Shown: positions 37,358-46,817, counted from the first letter of the stretch. The stretch: 64,000 bases of DNA from JABDII01 sp963815325 (GCA_963815325.1 CAWFGG010000010.1:1-64000), one strand, 5' to 3'. A program made the numbers and translations. Notes: generated by a model from the sequence alone, not told the origin.

Positions 37358-39780
37358 CCCGACCGGAGCGGTATGCCGACGTAGCGCTTCCGCTTCCGAT
37401 ACCAGAGCCCTACACCTATCGCATTCCCGAGACCCTGGCCGACCGGGTGACACCCGGCGCCAGGGTCGTGGTTCCGGTTCGGAGCCGCGAGGTGATCGGC
37501 GTCGTGGTGAAGGTCGATGTCGCAGAGCCCGAGGGCCGACTCGATCTGAAGCAGATCCTGGGGACGCCCGACCCGGAGCCGGCGCTCACGGCCGAGCTGC
37601 TCGAGGTCGCCACGTGGATGGCCGGCTACTACGCGGCACCCATCGGGTTGGCGCTCAAGGCCGTCTTGCCGGGCGGCATGTGGGGCACGTCGAAAGTGAT
37701 GCTCCGCGTGATCGATTCCTCGAGGGTGCCGGGCGGCTTCGCCGCCGAGTTGCTCAGGTGGGTGGAAGGCCGCGGCGGCGAGGCCTCGGTCAGTGCCGCG
37801 TCCAAGAAGTTCAGGAAGCCGGTGTGGGACGCGGCTGACCGGCTGGCGCGGGTGGGTGCGGCTGAGCTTCGGGTCGAGCCGCCCAAGATCGGCGTCCGGC
37901 CGCAGACCGAGCGGGTGCTGGTGCTCGCGCCCGAGCAGCCGACACTCGTTGAGCGCCAGACGCTGTTCAAGGGGCGTCCCCGCCAGCGCCAGCTGTACGA
38001 GGCGCTCGAGGAGTTGGGCGGCTCCGCTCCCATCTCTCATTTGAAGGAACGCCTCGGCTTCAGCGACTCCGTGATCCGGGCCCTGATGGGCCATGGGCTG
38101 AGTAAGGTCGAAGAGGTCGAGACCCTGCGTGATCCCTTTGCCGGCCAGGCCGGCGTCCCGCCGCCGCCCGAGCCCACCGCGGCACAAGTCGACGCGATCG
38201 AGAAGCTCGAGGCACTCGATGCGGGCGAAGGTGCGCTCCTATTTGGGGTGACCGGGAGCGGCAAGACCTTGGTCTATCTGGAGGTGATCCGCCGCGCGCT
38301 CGAGCGGGGGCGGGGAGCCATCGTGCTGGTGCCCGAGATCGGGTTGACGCCGCAGACCGTGAGCCGAGTGCGCGGCGTCTTCGGCGATCGGGTGGCGGTG
38401 CTCCATAGCGGGCTCTCCGAGGGCGAGCGGGCCGACGCCTGGCGGGCGCTCCGCCAGGGCGACCGGATGGTGGCGGTGGGTGCGAGGTCGGCGGTGTTTG
38501 CGCCCGTCAGAAACCTGGGTGTGATCGTGATCGACGAGGAGCACGAGGCCACCTACAAGAACGGCGAGACGCCGCGCTACGATGCTCGTCAGGTCGCGAC
38601 CGTCCGCGCTCGGCTCGAGGGCGCGCGTTTGATCTATGGCAGTGCAACGCCATCGCTCGACACGGCAGCCCGGCTCGACAAAGACCTGATACGACTGAGC
38701 CTGCCCGACCGGGTCGGCATGCGGCCCATGCCCGAGGTCAAGCTGGTGGACCTCAAGCACGAGCCGCTGGTAACCGAGGCCCGTCCCATCCCTTGGAGTG
38801 AGGAACTGGACCGGGCCGTTGTCCAGACCCTCGAGCGGGGCGAGCAGACCATGCTGCTGCTCAACCGGCGCGGCTTCGCCTCGTTCTTGATTTGTCCCGA
38901 GTGCGGCGAGGTGTGGATGTGCGGCCGCTGCAGCATCTCGCTCACCGTCCACACCGCACCATCCACGCTTCGGTGTCACTACTGCGGACGAGAGGAGCCG
39001 TTACCGAGCGAGTGCCCCCAGTGTAGCCACGCCATTCATCACATGCGCGGCATCGGCACCCAACAGCTCGAGCGCATGGTGACCGAGCGCTTCCCCAAGG
39101 CTCGCCTCGCGCGAATGGACTTGGACACCACCAGCACCAAGTGGTCGCATCACAAGATCCTGGGTGCCGTTGAGCGCGGCGAGGTCGACATCCTGCTCGG
39201 CACTCAGATGATCGCCAAGGGATTGGACTTCCCGAACGTGACACTGGTTGGCGTAGTGGATGCCGACACCGCCTTGTACCTCCCCGACTTTCGATCGGCT
39301 GAACGCACCTTTCAATTGTTGGCGCAAGTGGCGGGGCGGACCGGACGGGGGCCCAAGGGCGGGCGGGTGCTGGTTCAGACCCGGCGGCCCGATCATCATG
39401 CGTTGAGATACACGGTCGACCACGACGTCGAGGGCTTCCTGGCCGAGGAGTTGGAGACCCGGAAGAGCCCACCGTATCCGCCGATGGTGGCGCTGGCCAA
39501 CGTGCTTGTATCAGGCACCAAGGACGTGGCGGTGGGGCGGGAGGCGGCCCGCGTGGCCGAATGGTCCGATGCGCTGGTGCAGCAGCAGGACTTGCCCGTC
39601 ACGGTGCTGGGCCCGGCGCCGGCGCCGTTGGCCAAGATCAAGGACCGGTGGCGGTGGCATGTGGTGTGGAAGGGTGAGTCTCAGGCGATCGGGCGGGTGG
39701 TGCGGTATGCGGCGGAGCGGCTGGTGGGGAAGGGTGGGGTGCGGGTGGTGATTGATCGGGATCCGGTGAGTTTGTTGTAG
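37354..39780 (+). CDS. priA: Primosomal replication protein N', PriA helicase
   Basis: An 808-residue helicase that restarts collapsed replication forks. N-terminal DNA 3'-end-binding domain (ADVALPLPIPEPYTYRIP), Walker A GVTGSGKT near residues 298-305, DEEHEATYK, then eight zinc-ligand cysteines in two clusters (CPECG..CGRC and CHYCG..CPQC) and the motif IV-VI region (QMIAKGLDFPNVTLVGV, QVAGRTGRG). Length and order are standard. Start at 37354 overlaps the epimerase stop. Confidence 0.95.
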   Translation: MTRPERYADVALPLPIPEPYTYRIPETLADRVTPGARVVVPVRSREVIGVVVKVDVAEPEGRLDLKQILGTPDPEPALTAELLEVATWMAGYYAAPIGLALKAVLPGGMWGTSKVMLRVIDSSRVPGGFAAELLRWVEGRGGEASVSAASKKFRKPVWDAADRLARVGAAELRVEPPKIGVRPQTERVLVLAPEQPTLVERQTLFKGRPRQRQLYEALEELGGSAPISHLKERLGFSDSVIRALMGHGLSKVEEVETLRDPFAGQAGVPPPPEPTAAQVDAIEKLEALDAGEGALLFGVTGSGKTLVYLEVIRRALERGRGAIVLVPEIGLTPQTVSRVRGVFGDRVAVLHSGLSEGERADAWRALRQGDRMVAVGARSAVFAPVRNLGVIVIDEEHEATYKNGETPRYDARQVATVRARLEGARLIYGSATPSLDTAARLDKDLIRLSLPDRVGMRPMPEVKLVDLKHEPLVTEARPIPWSEELDRAVVQTLERGEQTMLLLNRRGFASFLICPECGEVWMCGRCSISLTVHTAPSTLRCHYCGREEPLPSECPQCSHAIHHMRGIGTQQLERMVTERFPKARLARMDLDTTSTKWSHHKILGAVERGEVDILLGTQMIAKGLDFPNVTLVGVVDADTALYLPDFRSAERTFQLLAQVAGRTGRGPKGGRVLVQTRRPDHHALRYTVDHDVEGFLAEELETRKSPPYPPMVALANVLVSGTKDVAVGREAARVAEWSDALVQQQDLPVTVLGPAPAPLAKIKDRWRWHVVWKGESQAIGRVVRYAAERLVGKGGVRVVIDRDPVSLL

Positions 39781-39797
39781 GGAACGCGGAACTGAGA

Positions 39798-39884
39798 CAG
39801 CAGCCGTCCCTCGGCTTTTGCCGAGGACCATTGCGAGTGATGGAGGAGTGAGAAGTGAGGAGGTCCCTGTCGCTTCAGCGACAG
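39798..39884. repeat. Degenerate REP module with separated hairpins
   Basis: A truncated REP with only the second hairpin (CTCGGCTTTTGCCGAG, 39810-39825) is followed about 40 bases later by a lone first hairpin (CTGTCGCTTCAGCGACAG, 39867-39884). AGTGAGG-type heptamers lie between them. Confidence 0.8.
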
Positions 39885-40051
39885 CAGGCGAGTAGCACCA
39901 GCCGAGGGCCGCGGGATGACCGCGCCGAAGTCCGCCGCTCCTTTCCCTGACACCCAACTCGGAATTCACGCTCGCCCCCCTTGACCCAGCTCCTCGATCG
40001 GTGCATTACCAAGCACAATCTCGATGTCATGGGTTTGCCGAGGGGGTCCGC

Positions 40052-41308
40052 GTGAAGTTCCCGTCCATGTTCGCCGTCCTCGCCTTTGTTCTCTTCTCCT
40101 TCTCTACTCCAACCATCACCCACGCACAGTCTTCCGCTTGCCGCGACTGTCACGGGCAGGGCACGCCCGGCATCGTGGCCGATTGGGAAGCCAGCAAGCA
40201 CGGCGCCCGCGGGGTCGATTGTGCCGTCTGCCACGGCGAGCGACCACAATTCGGCCGAGACGTCGCGCTGGCCAAGATCCCGACGCCGGAGACCTGCGCC
40301 CTCTGCCACGCCGATCGGGTCGCCCAGTTCAAGAGCGGCAAGCACGCCGCCGCCTGGGCGGCCATGAAGGCGATGCCCACCACCCACTGGCTGCCGATGG
40401 CGCTGAGCCGAGGGCATGAAGGGCTGCGGCGGCTGCCACAAGATCGGGACTGAAGACCGAGGCGGAGATCGCGAGCTCAAGAAGAGGGCGGCGGCTTCGG
40501 CGTGGCCTCCTGCGACGCCTGCCACACCCGGCACCTCTTCTCGGTGAAGGAGGCGCGCCAGCCCCAGGCCTGCCAGACCTGCCACATGGGCTTCGACCAC
40601 CCGCAGTGGGAGATGTACTCGGCCTCGAAGCACGGCGTGCGGCACTCCTGAAGCAGACCGGCATCCTGCCCGAGACCGCCGCGGCCCCGACCTGCCAGAC
40701 CTGCCACATGCAGGAGGGCAACCACGAGGTGCGCACCGCCTGGGGCTTCCTGGCCGTGCGGCTGCCGATGCCCGAGGACGAAGCAGTGGACGGCCGACCG
40801 CGTCACGATCCTGCAGGCGCTGGGCGTGCTCGACCCCGAGGGCAACCCGACCGCCCGGCTCGACGTGGTGAAGGCGGCCGACGTGGCGCGGCTCACCCAG
40901 GAGGACTGCGACGCGAGCGCGACAAGATGCTCGCGATCTGCGGCGAGTGCCACTCGGCGAACTTCGCCAAGGGCGAGCTGGACGAAGGGCGACGACATGA
41001 TCCGCGAGGCCGATCACCTGATGGCCGAGGCGATCCGGATCGTCGCCGGTCTGTACGAGGACGGCATGCTCGCAGAAGCCCGAGGCCTACGCCTACGCCT
41101 TCCCCGACCTGCTGACCTTCCACGACGCGCCGACGCGCGATCGAGCAGACAGCTGTTCGTGATGTTCCTCGAGCACCGCATGCGCGCCTTCCAGGGGACG
41201 TTCCACGCCAACCCCGACTACGCGCTGTGGTACGGCTGGAGCGAGATGGTGCGCGACCTGACGGAGATCAAGCAGCTGGCGAAGGAGATGCGGGAGCGTG
41301 AGGAGTGA
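40052..41308 (+). CDS. Octaheme c-type cytochrome, HAO/OCC-like (about ten frameshifts)
   Basis: After a signal peptide (ends near THAQ), eight heme sites appear in order across the frames: CRDCH (40139), CAVCH, CALCH, CGGCH, CDACH, CQTCH, CQTCH, CGECH. The late GFDHPQWEMYSASKHGV segment resembles the hydroxylamine-oxidoreductase/octaheme family, whose members handle hydroxylamine, nitrite or related substrates in the periplasm. From 40400 to 41150 at least ten single-base indels occur, yet no heme motif is lost. This could be poor sequence or an early pseudogene. GTG 40052 start. The assigned reaction is inference. Confidence 0.75.
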
Positions 41309-41366
41309 GGAGTAGGGAGTGAGGAGCGAGGAGGAGGTAGTGGGTAGGAAGTAGGTCGGTAGGCCC

Positions 41367-41412
41367 CCGTCGCTTCAGCGACAGCAGCCGAGTCTCGGCT
41401 TCAGCCGAGGAC
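41367..41412. repeat. Solo REP module
   Basis: GTCGCTTCAGCGAC (41369-41382) and CTCGGCTTCAGCCGAG (41394-41409) with the standard 11-base spacer, just after AGTGAGG and GTAGG heptamers and before AGCYRAY units. Confidence 0.9.
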
Positions 41413-41431
41413 CGGGCTGACGATGACTGGC

Positions 41432-41575
41432 CGCTATTGGCTATCAGTCGATTGCTGTACCTTGTCCGCTTAGCTGATAGCTGATAGCTGATAGCTGATG
41501 GCTGATAGCCGATAGCCGATAGCAGGGGGTCGGGAGGGAGGGCGGAGAGCCATTAGCCAATAGCCAAAGGCCATC
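41432..41575. repeat. Heptamer array TAGCTGA/TAGCCGA with dispersed 38-mer
   Basis: The 38-base dispersed motif (41439-41476) leads into four GATAGCT units, one GATGGCT and two GATAGCC units (to 41524). After a purine stretch two more TAGCCAA units end 10 bases before the ATG at 41580. Confidence 0.9.
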
Positions 41576-41579
41576 CCCC

Positions 41580-42108
41580 ATGCCCGACAGCCTGCGCAGC
41601 ATTTTCCTCGGCCTCATCCCGCTCCAGATCATAGTGGTGGTGGCACTCGGGCTCACGCTCGTGCGACGCACTCGCGCCGACGCCGCTGCGCGCGACCGGC
41701 TGATCTCGCTCTTCCTGATCGGGATCGCGGCCCAATCATTCCACTTCATCGAGGAGTTCGTCACCGGCTTCCACTGCCGATGGCCCGAGCTGTTGGGCCT
41801 GAGCCCCTGGTCGGCCGAGTTCTTCGTCGGCTTCAACGTGAGCTGGATCGCCGTGTGGGCATTATCGGCTGCCGGCCTTCGGGCCGGCATCCGAGCGGCC
41901 ATCTTCCCGACCTGGTTCTTCGCCATTGGCATGACCGCGAACCTCGTGGCGCCATCCGCTCCTGGCGCTCAACGCCGGCGGCTACTTCCCGGGACTCTGG
42001 ACGTCTCCGGTGGTCGGGGTGATTGGGGTGATGATGCTCGGGCGGCTGGCGGGCTATACGACGGGAGGTCATCTTGAGCCTATCGGAGTTGTGCCGTCCG
42101 ATTCGTGA
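41580..42108 (+). CDS. HXXEE-domain membrane protein (frameshifted near 41951)
   Basis: Membrane protein of four to five helices. The motif HFIEEF near residue 58 is the HxxEE signature of an uncharacterised membrane family. The C-terminal part (LLALNAGGYFPGLWTSPVVG, MMLGRLAGYTTGGHLEP) lies in the next frame after one extra C. About 175 residues after correction. No ribosome site precedes the ATG; heptamer units end 10 bases before it. Confidence 0.75.
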
Positions 42109-42141
42109 GTCACGGTTCGATTGCGTCCCATGGAGCAGCCC

Positions 42142-42532
42142 ATGACCTCCATCAAGCGTGCCCTTCTATTTGGCCTCCTCGATTTGGCTCATTCCCTTTG
42201 CGGTCGCGTTCGTGATCTTCCCGCTGCGCGAGTCGTCGCGGCCGTTGTTCGAGTCGATCATGCCCGTTGCGATCGCCGTCGCCACGGTCATGTTCGGGGT
42301 GCTCTACTTCCGCCGGGTGACTCGGCAGCACCTGCGTGAGGGCATCCTGATCGGCCTCATCTGGCTGGTCATGTGCCTGCTCATCGACATGCCGCTCATG
42401 CTGTTGGGTGGGCCCATGCAGATGACGCTCTCGGAGTACATCTCCGATATCGGGGTCACCTATCTCATGATTCCGGTGATCACGATCGGGATGGGGGCGG
42501 TGGTGGGGCAGCGGGAAAGAACTGGGACTTGA
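42142..42532 (+). CDS. Four-helix membrane protein (frameshifted near 42182)
   Basis: MTSIKRALLFGLL is followed, after one extra base, by IWLIPFAVAFVIFPLR and three further hydrophobic segments (AIAVATVMFGVLYF, ILIGLIWLVMCLLIDMPLML, YLMIPVITIGMGAVVG). About 130 residues. TGGAG seven bases before ATG 42142 supports this start. Family not recognised; it follows the HXXEE gene closely and may be part of the same unit. Confidence 0.7.
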
Positions 42533-42660
42533 GAGAGGGCGGCGGAAAGGCGGACTGACGGGAAGACGAGGTGGAGCCTATCGCAAACCACTCTCACTTA
42601 CCGACTGGCCGCCTGACAATCTTCCCGCCTGTGAGTCAACAGCCAAACGTCGTGGCCCTC

Positions 42661-42872
42661 TCCTACTCGCGGCTAAAGCCGCGGCTCGGCACATCTGTCG
42701 CTGAAGCGACGGGGGTTTCGGCGAGGGCCCGTTCTGGTGGTGCCTTGATTGTGTTCGGTTGCAATTCTCGGACCCGACATTAGTGGGAAGTTTCACACCG
42801 TCAGGATCACTTCAACGCGATAACGGTCACTTTACTGACAGTGGCCGAGTCTCGACTTTGGCCGAGGACAGA
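42661..42872 (-). mobile_element. Internally deleted, decayed RAYT element (relic 1)
   Basis: The left REP module (GCGGCTAAAGCCGC 42669-42682, GTCGCTGAAGCGAC 42697-42710) and an imperfect right module (GTCACTTTACTGAC 42826-42839, CTCGACTTTGGCCGAG 42851-42866) enclose about 110 bases that still match the RAYT 3' region (GGCCCGTTCTGG, CTCGGACCCGA). The transposase core is gone, so this is a MITE-like remnant. Confidence 0.8.
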
Positions 42873-42952
42873 GGGACGATGCCTGTTAGTAGCTATCAGC
42901 CAACATCAGCCGGTAGAGACTCGGTCGTTGAGCGGGCTGGCGGGTGCAGCAC

Positions 42953-44509
42953 ATGACCTCCTCTCGCCCATCCACCCATCCGGCAATCGACTGGCGGTTC
43001 ATCGCTCTCCTGACGGGCGTGACGCTCTCGATCCACGTCGTCACCAATCTCATCACGCCGTATGAATTCCACCGCGACGAGTTCCTGTACTTCGCGATGG
43101 GCAGCCACCTTCGCCTGTTCCACATGGACTTCCCACCGTTGATCGCGCTCCTGTCCGAAACGGTGCGAGCGGTGGCCGGAACGTCACTTGTCGCATTTCG
43201 CATGGTTCCGGCAATCGCTGGAAGCATCGTACTGCTCCTCACCCTGCTCATCGTGAGGGAGTTCGGTGGCGGCCGGTTGGCTCACGTCCTCACCGCGCTC
43301 GCTATCATCTTCAATCCGCTCTTTCTCCGTACCGCAAACCTGTTCCAGCCGGTCGTGCTCGATCAGCTCTGGTGGATGCTCGGCTTCTACGCCTTGGCGC
43401 GACTCGAGACCACCGACGAGCCCAAGTGGTGGCTCCTGCTCGGGGCGGCAGGCGGGCTCGGGCTCCTGAGCAAGTTCTCGATCCTGTTCTTCGGGCTCGC
43501 CGTGCTCATCGGCCTCCTGCTCACTCGCCGCCGCCGAGCGTTCCTGGGCCCCTGGCCCTGGGCCGCGGCCGGCATCGCGCTGTTGGTCGGAGCCCCGAGC
43601 GTTATTGGTCAGATCGCCCTTGGATTTCCGATCGCCCAACAGATGGAGGGGCTCCACCAAATGCAGCTGGCCCGCATGACCTTCGGAGAGTTCGTCATGG
43701 GCCAGGTCCTGTGGGGCCCCACCGGCTTTCTGCTTGCCGTGGCGGGCCTGATCGCGTTCATGGTGCACCCGACTCTCCGCCGGTACCGCCTCCTGGGCTT
43801 CATTGCCGCGGCGGCGTTCGTGCTTTTTACGCTCGCCAAGGGGAAGCCTTACTACGTCGGCCCGATCTATCCCGCGCTCTACGCAGCCGGCGCCGTGTGG
43901 GTAGACCGCCTGTCGCAACCTCGAGTCAGGACGGCTCTTGCCTGGACGATCTCCTTGCTCATGGTCGGGTACGGTCTCGGCACGCTGCCGTTCGGTCTGC
44001 CGGTGCTGCCGCCGGAGCCGATGGCGCGTTACGCCAAGGCCACTGGCATTACTGCAGGCGTCACCACCAATAGGGGTGAGATCCTTCCGCTGCCCCAGGA
44101 CTACGCCGACATGCTTGGCTGGAAGGAGCAGGCGGAGGCGGTCGCTCGGGTGTTCCAGACCCTGACGCCGGCCGAGCAAGCGGATGCCGTCCTCTATGGC
44201 AGAAACTACGGTGAAGCGGGTGCACTCGATCTTTACGGCCGCCGACTGGGCCTGCCCCCGGTCATCAGCCTGGCCGGAAGCTTTTTCAACTTCGGCCCCG
44301 GCACCCGATCTGGCCGCGTACTCATCCTCCTCGGCGTGGAGCCTGAGGAGGTCGACATAATCACCTGCCTATCGCTCGAAGTCGCGGCACGGGTGAGCAA
44401 CCCCTGGGGCGTGCCGGAAGAGCAGGATGTGCCGGTGCTCGTCTGCCGCGGGCCCAGCCTGACGCCCCAAGAGTTGTGGCTCAGAGTGGGGGAGGCTCAT
44501 TGGGGGTGA
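42953..44509 (+). CDS. Glycosyltransferase family 39-like membrane protein
   Basis: About 518 residues with many membrane helices. The early periplasmic loop has EFHRDEFLYFAMG, the acidic motif of ArnT/PMT_2 dolichol- or polyprenyl-phosphate sugar transferases, then FHMDFPPLIALL. The C-terminal about 130 residues form a soluble domain. It likely moves a sugar from a lipid carrier to a lipid, protein or glycan outside the membrane; the substrate is unknown. ATG 42953 is preferred over GTG 42944; the ribosome site is weak. Confidence 0.85.
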   Translation: MTSSRPSTHPAIDWRFIALLTGVTLSIHVVTNLITPYEFHRDEFLYFAMGSHLRLFHMDFPPLIALLSETVRAVAGTSLVAFRMVPAIAGSIVLLLTLLIVREFGGGRLAHVLTALAIIFNPLFLRTANLFQPVVLDQLWWMLGFYALARLETTDEPKWWLLLGAAGGLGLLSKFSILFFGLAVLIGLLLTRRRRAFLGPWPWAAAGIALLVGAPSVIGQIALGFPIAQQMEGLHQMQLARMTFGEFVMGQVLWGPTGFLLAVAGLIAFMVHPTLRRYRLLGFIAAAAFVLFTLAKGKPYYVGPIYPALYAAGAVWVDRLSQPRVRTALAWTISLLMVGYGLGTLPFGLPVLPPEPMARYAKATGITAGVTTNRGEILPLPQDYADMLGWKEQAEAVARVFQTLTPAEQADAVLYGRNYGEAGALDLYGRRLGLPPVISLAGSFFNFGPGTRSGRVLILLGVEPEEVDIITCLSLEVAARVSNPWGVPEEQDVPVLVCRGPSLTPQELWLRVGEAHWG

Positions 44510-44514
44510 GCGAG

Positions 44515-44545
44515 GGAGTGGGGAGTAGGGAGTGGGGAGTAGGGA
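44515..44545 (+). repeat. Purine heptamer array with G-quadruplex motif
   Basis: Five G-runs of three or four G separated by AGT or AGTA, i.e. alternating AGTGGGG and AGTAGGG units. This satisfies the G3+N1-7 quadruplex rule. It lies just after the glycosyltransferase stop and before RAYT element 2. Confidence 0.85.
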
Positions 44546-44605
44546 GTGAGGAACAAGGAGTAGGGTGCGAGAAGAAACCGATAGCTGATAGCAAATAGCC
44601 TTCTC

Positions 44606-45046
44606 TCACTCGCGGCTGAAGCCGCGGCTCGGCACAGCTGTCGCTGAAGCGACGGGGGTGTCGGAGATGGCTCGTTCGGGATGGTGCTTGGGTTGGCTCC
44701 GGATGTACTCGCGGACCCGACGCAGACCCGTGGGGCTGACCGTCTCGACATTGTAACCCTTAGCCTGGTGTAGCGGATGACCTCGACGTGCATGCCCCTC
44801 GCGGTTCGCTAGAACCGCGCTCCCTCCTTTCAACCGTTGCACCAAGCGGGGGAGTGATGTGGATGGGTGTAACCGAATCAAGAGATGGACGTGATCGCTG
44901 ACGACACCCAGCTCCAATATCGCGGCACGTTCCTGTTGGGCGACCGCTGAAAGGAAGGGCGTGAGAAATCGGGCAACGCGTGCGTCGATCGAGGGCTCAC
45001 GGTGTCGGGTCGTCCAGACGATGTGCACATAGAGACGATGCCGCAT
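44606..45046 (-). CDS. REP-associated tyrosine transposase (RAYT) 2
   Basis: A 146-residue Y1-transposase, the same length as the copy at 28605 and clearly homologous along the whole chain. HUH site SDHVHLLI (His52, His54), Tyr114 in REYIRSQPKHH. The C-terminus PSRGFSRE is again encoded by the left REP hairpin. The differences are scattered substitutions, so the two copies are not a recent duplication of each other, although REP ends of this element were copied recently to 54 kb. Confidence 0.9.
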   Translation of the reverse strand: MRHRLYVHIVWTTRHREPSIDARVARFLTPFLSAVAQQERAAILELGVVSDHVHLLIRLHPSTSLPRLVQRLKGGSAVLANREGHARRGHPLHQAKGYNVETVSPTGLRRVREYIRSQPKHHPERAISDTPVASATAVPSRGFSRE

Positions 45047-45198
45047 GTGGTCCAGATTACCAGGCGCTATCGCAACGCCAGTATCAGTTCGACGCGATAC
45101 CCGTCACTTTAGTGACAGCCGCCGAGTCTCGGCTTTAGCCGAGGACCAGGCGGGAATGCCGACTACCAGGTGTCAGCCAACCGCACTGGCTTCTCGGC
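44606..45198 (-). mobile_element. RAYT element 2 with inverted REP ends
   Basis: Left REP: GCGGCTGAAGCCGC (44612-44625) and GTCGCTGAAGCGAC (44640-44653). Right REP: GTCACTTTAGTGAC (45103-45116) and CTCGGCTTTAGCCGAG (45128-45143). The right 106 bases (45093-45198) are identical to 54382-54487, which sets the element edge beyond the hairpins, near 45198. Confidence 0.88.
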
Positions 45199-45199
45199 A

Positions 45200-45290
45200 A
45201 GCCAATAGCCAACAGCCAAGTAAGGAGTGAGGAGTAAGGAGTAAGGAGAAAGAAGTAAGCAGTGAGGAGAGACAGATAGCTGATAGCCTT
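45200..45290. repeat. Mixed heptamer block after RAYT element 2
   Basis: AGCCAAT and AGCCAAC units (45200-45219) are followed by AGTGAGG/AGTAAGG units (to about 45274) and a final GATAGC stretch, ending at the 3' end of the minus-strand outer membrane gene. Confidence 0.8.
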
Positions 45291-45305
45291 CCAGCCAACA
45301 GCCCC

Positions 45306-46199
45306 CTACCGCGCCAGCCCAACCCGCCAACTCACCCCCAGCGTGAAATCGGGAGCCGACTCGGTTAGTCCGACACTCGCGTGGAGGCCGACCGTCCCGG
45401 CTCCACTTACGCGCGTAATCGTGGCGCCGGCGTATGCCGGAGCCGCGAATTCGGGGATCGCGGACGTCGCCCCGGACAGCGAGAGCAGTCCGCCCCATCC
45501 ACTCGGCGAGAGGTACGCGAAGCTGACCGATCCCATCAGGGGGTCGTTCAGCTCGAGGTTGGGAAGGTCGCCCAGGTGCCAGTAGCCGAGATTGACCCCG
45601 AGCGAGCTGGTGTAGCCTAGGCGGTAGGACAGTGACGCAGAGCCGCCGTAGTCCCACTCGCCGGTCCCGAAGCTAGTCGTGTCGGTGAAGGGGAGTTTGA
45701 CCCCGGCACCGAGCGTGAGGCTCACGGGAGATGTTCCGGTCAGGGCGATGCTCATGCTGACGAGCGGATCGCCCGCGGCCAATTCGTAACCGGTCACGGC
45801 CGTGCTCGGCACCTCGACGGAGTGACTCGAGAGGAGCGCAGGTGTCGCGGCGATACCTTGCCGCATACCCCCCTGGTGGTTTCCCCCCCGCGCCGCCACC
45901 GAATCGGCCACGGCGCCACTCGATGATCCTCCGGTAGGGACTGGACCGGTGCCGGTTCCCGCGATCAACGTGGTGTTCTGACTGTAGAGCGGGACCGTCG
46001 CGCGAAAGGTGAATGGCCCCGCGCCGAGCGCGAGGCCATTCGTGAACGTCCAACTGGTGGTCCGTTCGGTGAAGATGTAGTTGCCGCTGGAGACCGACAC
46101 GCCGCCCTCATAGTGGACGGTCTGAGCCCGTGCCACCTGCCACGCAGAGATAGACAGACACGCCGCGACCGCCGCCGATCCCCACACGCGGGTCCTCAT
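45306..46199 (-). CDS. Predicted outer-membrane beta-barrel protein
   Basis: 297 residues with a signal peptide (cleavage near VARAQ). The mature part alternates short hydrophobic strands (NYIFTERTTSWTF, PFTFRATVPLYS, VSLTLGAGVKLPF, SLGVNLGYWHLGD) and ends FTLGVSWRVGLAR, a typical barrel end. A Ser/Gly-rich loop lies near residue 90. Function unknown; perhaps a transporter. Its start overlaps the stop of the Gln-rich gene upstream (ATGA). Confidence 0.7.
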   Translation of the reverse strand: MRTRVWGSAAVAACLSISAWQVARAQTVHYEGGVSVSSGNYIFTERTTSWTFTNGLALGAGPFTFRATVPLYSQNTTLIAGTGTGPVPTGGSSSGAVADSVAARGGNHQGGMRQGIAATPALLSSHSVEVPSTAVTGYELAAGDPLVSMSIALTGTSPVSLTLGAGVKLPFTDTTSFGTGEWDYGGSASLSYRLGYTSSLGVNLGYWHLGDLPNLELNDPLMGSVSFAYLSPSGWGGLLSLSGATSAIPEFAAPAYAGATITRVSGAGTVGLHASVGLTESAPDFTLGVSWRVGLAR

Positions 46200-46648
46200 G
46201 TCCCGGCCAGTTGCTTCAGGGCCTTGTGGGCCTCTTCCATTTCACGGGCCATGTTGTGGATCCGGTCCTGCAGGTGCTCCATCTCACCGAGCCGGTTCTT
46301 GTCGCCAGCCAACGCGGGATCCTTGTGCAGCTGCTCCATGTTCCGGAGCATCGACTGCACCTGGTCGCAGGCCTGCTCCATCTGCCGTCCCATGTCCTGG
46401 AATTCTTGCCGCACATGCCGCTGGGTCATCAATTGGTTGGTCTGATGCACCTGGGTCATGAGCCGCTCCATATGCTGTTGCATGTCGCCCAGGCGCTGTT
46501 GCTGCTGAAGCTGCTGCTGGTGTTGGAGGTGCTGTTGTTGTTGCATCTGCTCCTGCTGCTTCTGGTGTTGCTGCTGTCCCTGTTGGGCCATGGCAAACGT
46601 CGGCGCGCCGGCGATCAACGCTGCTGCGATCAAGGTCGTGATTCTCAT
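46196..46648 (-). CDS. Secreted Gln/His-rich coiled-coil protein
   Basis: 150 residues: signal peptide (ends near FAMA), then a stretch of almost pure Gln with His and Met (residues 24-55), followed by a helical region rich in Met, Gln and Glu with heptad spacing. AGAGGA lies eight bases before ATG 46648. His and Met clusters could bind metal, but this is only a guess. Coupled to the barrel gene downstream and divergent from the sigma factor gene. Confidence 0.75.
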   Translation of the reverse strand: MRITTLIAAALIAGAPTFAMAQQGQQQHQKQQEQMQQQQHLQHQQQLQQQQRLGDMQQHMERLMTQVHQTNQLMTQRHVRQEFQDMGRQMEQACDQVQSMLRNMEQLHKDPALAGDKNRLGEMEHLQDRIHNMAREMEEAHKALKQLAGT

Positions 46649-46742
46649 GGTTCGTCCTCTCATCTTCATGGAGTCTTCTTCATGGAGTCTTCATTGAGAG
46701 CACACTGAACTCTCGCTATACAGACACCGGATGGGCCGCGGA

Positions 46743-46777
46743 GGTAACGGTGCGAATATCACGGAGCCGTCGTTACC
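46743..46777. promoter_or_regulatory. Inverted repeat upstream of the sigma factor gene
   Basis: GGTAACG (46743-46749) and CGTTACC (46771-46777) are perfect 7-base inverted repeats with a 21-base gap, 41 bases before the sigma factor start. It could be an operator or part of the promoter region between the two divergent operons. Confidence 0.35.
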
Positions 46778-46817
46778 TTTTGACTCTGGCAGGAGTCTCT
46801 ACTTGAGAGATGGGTGC

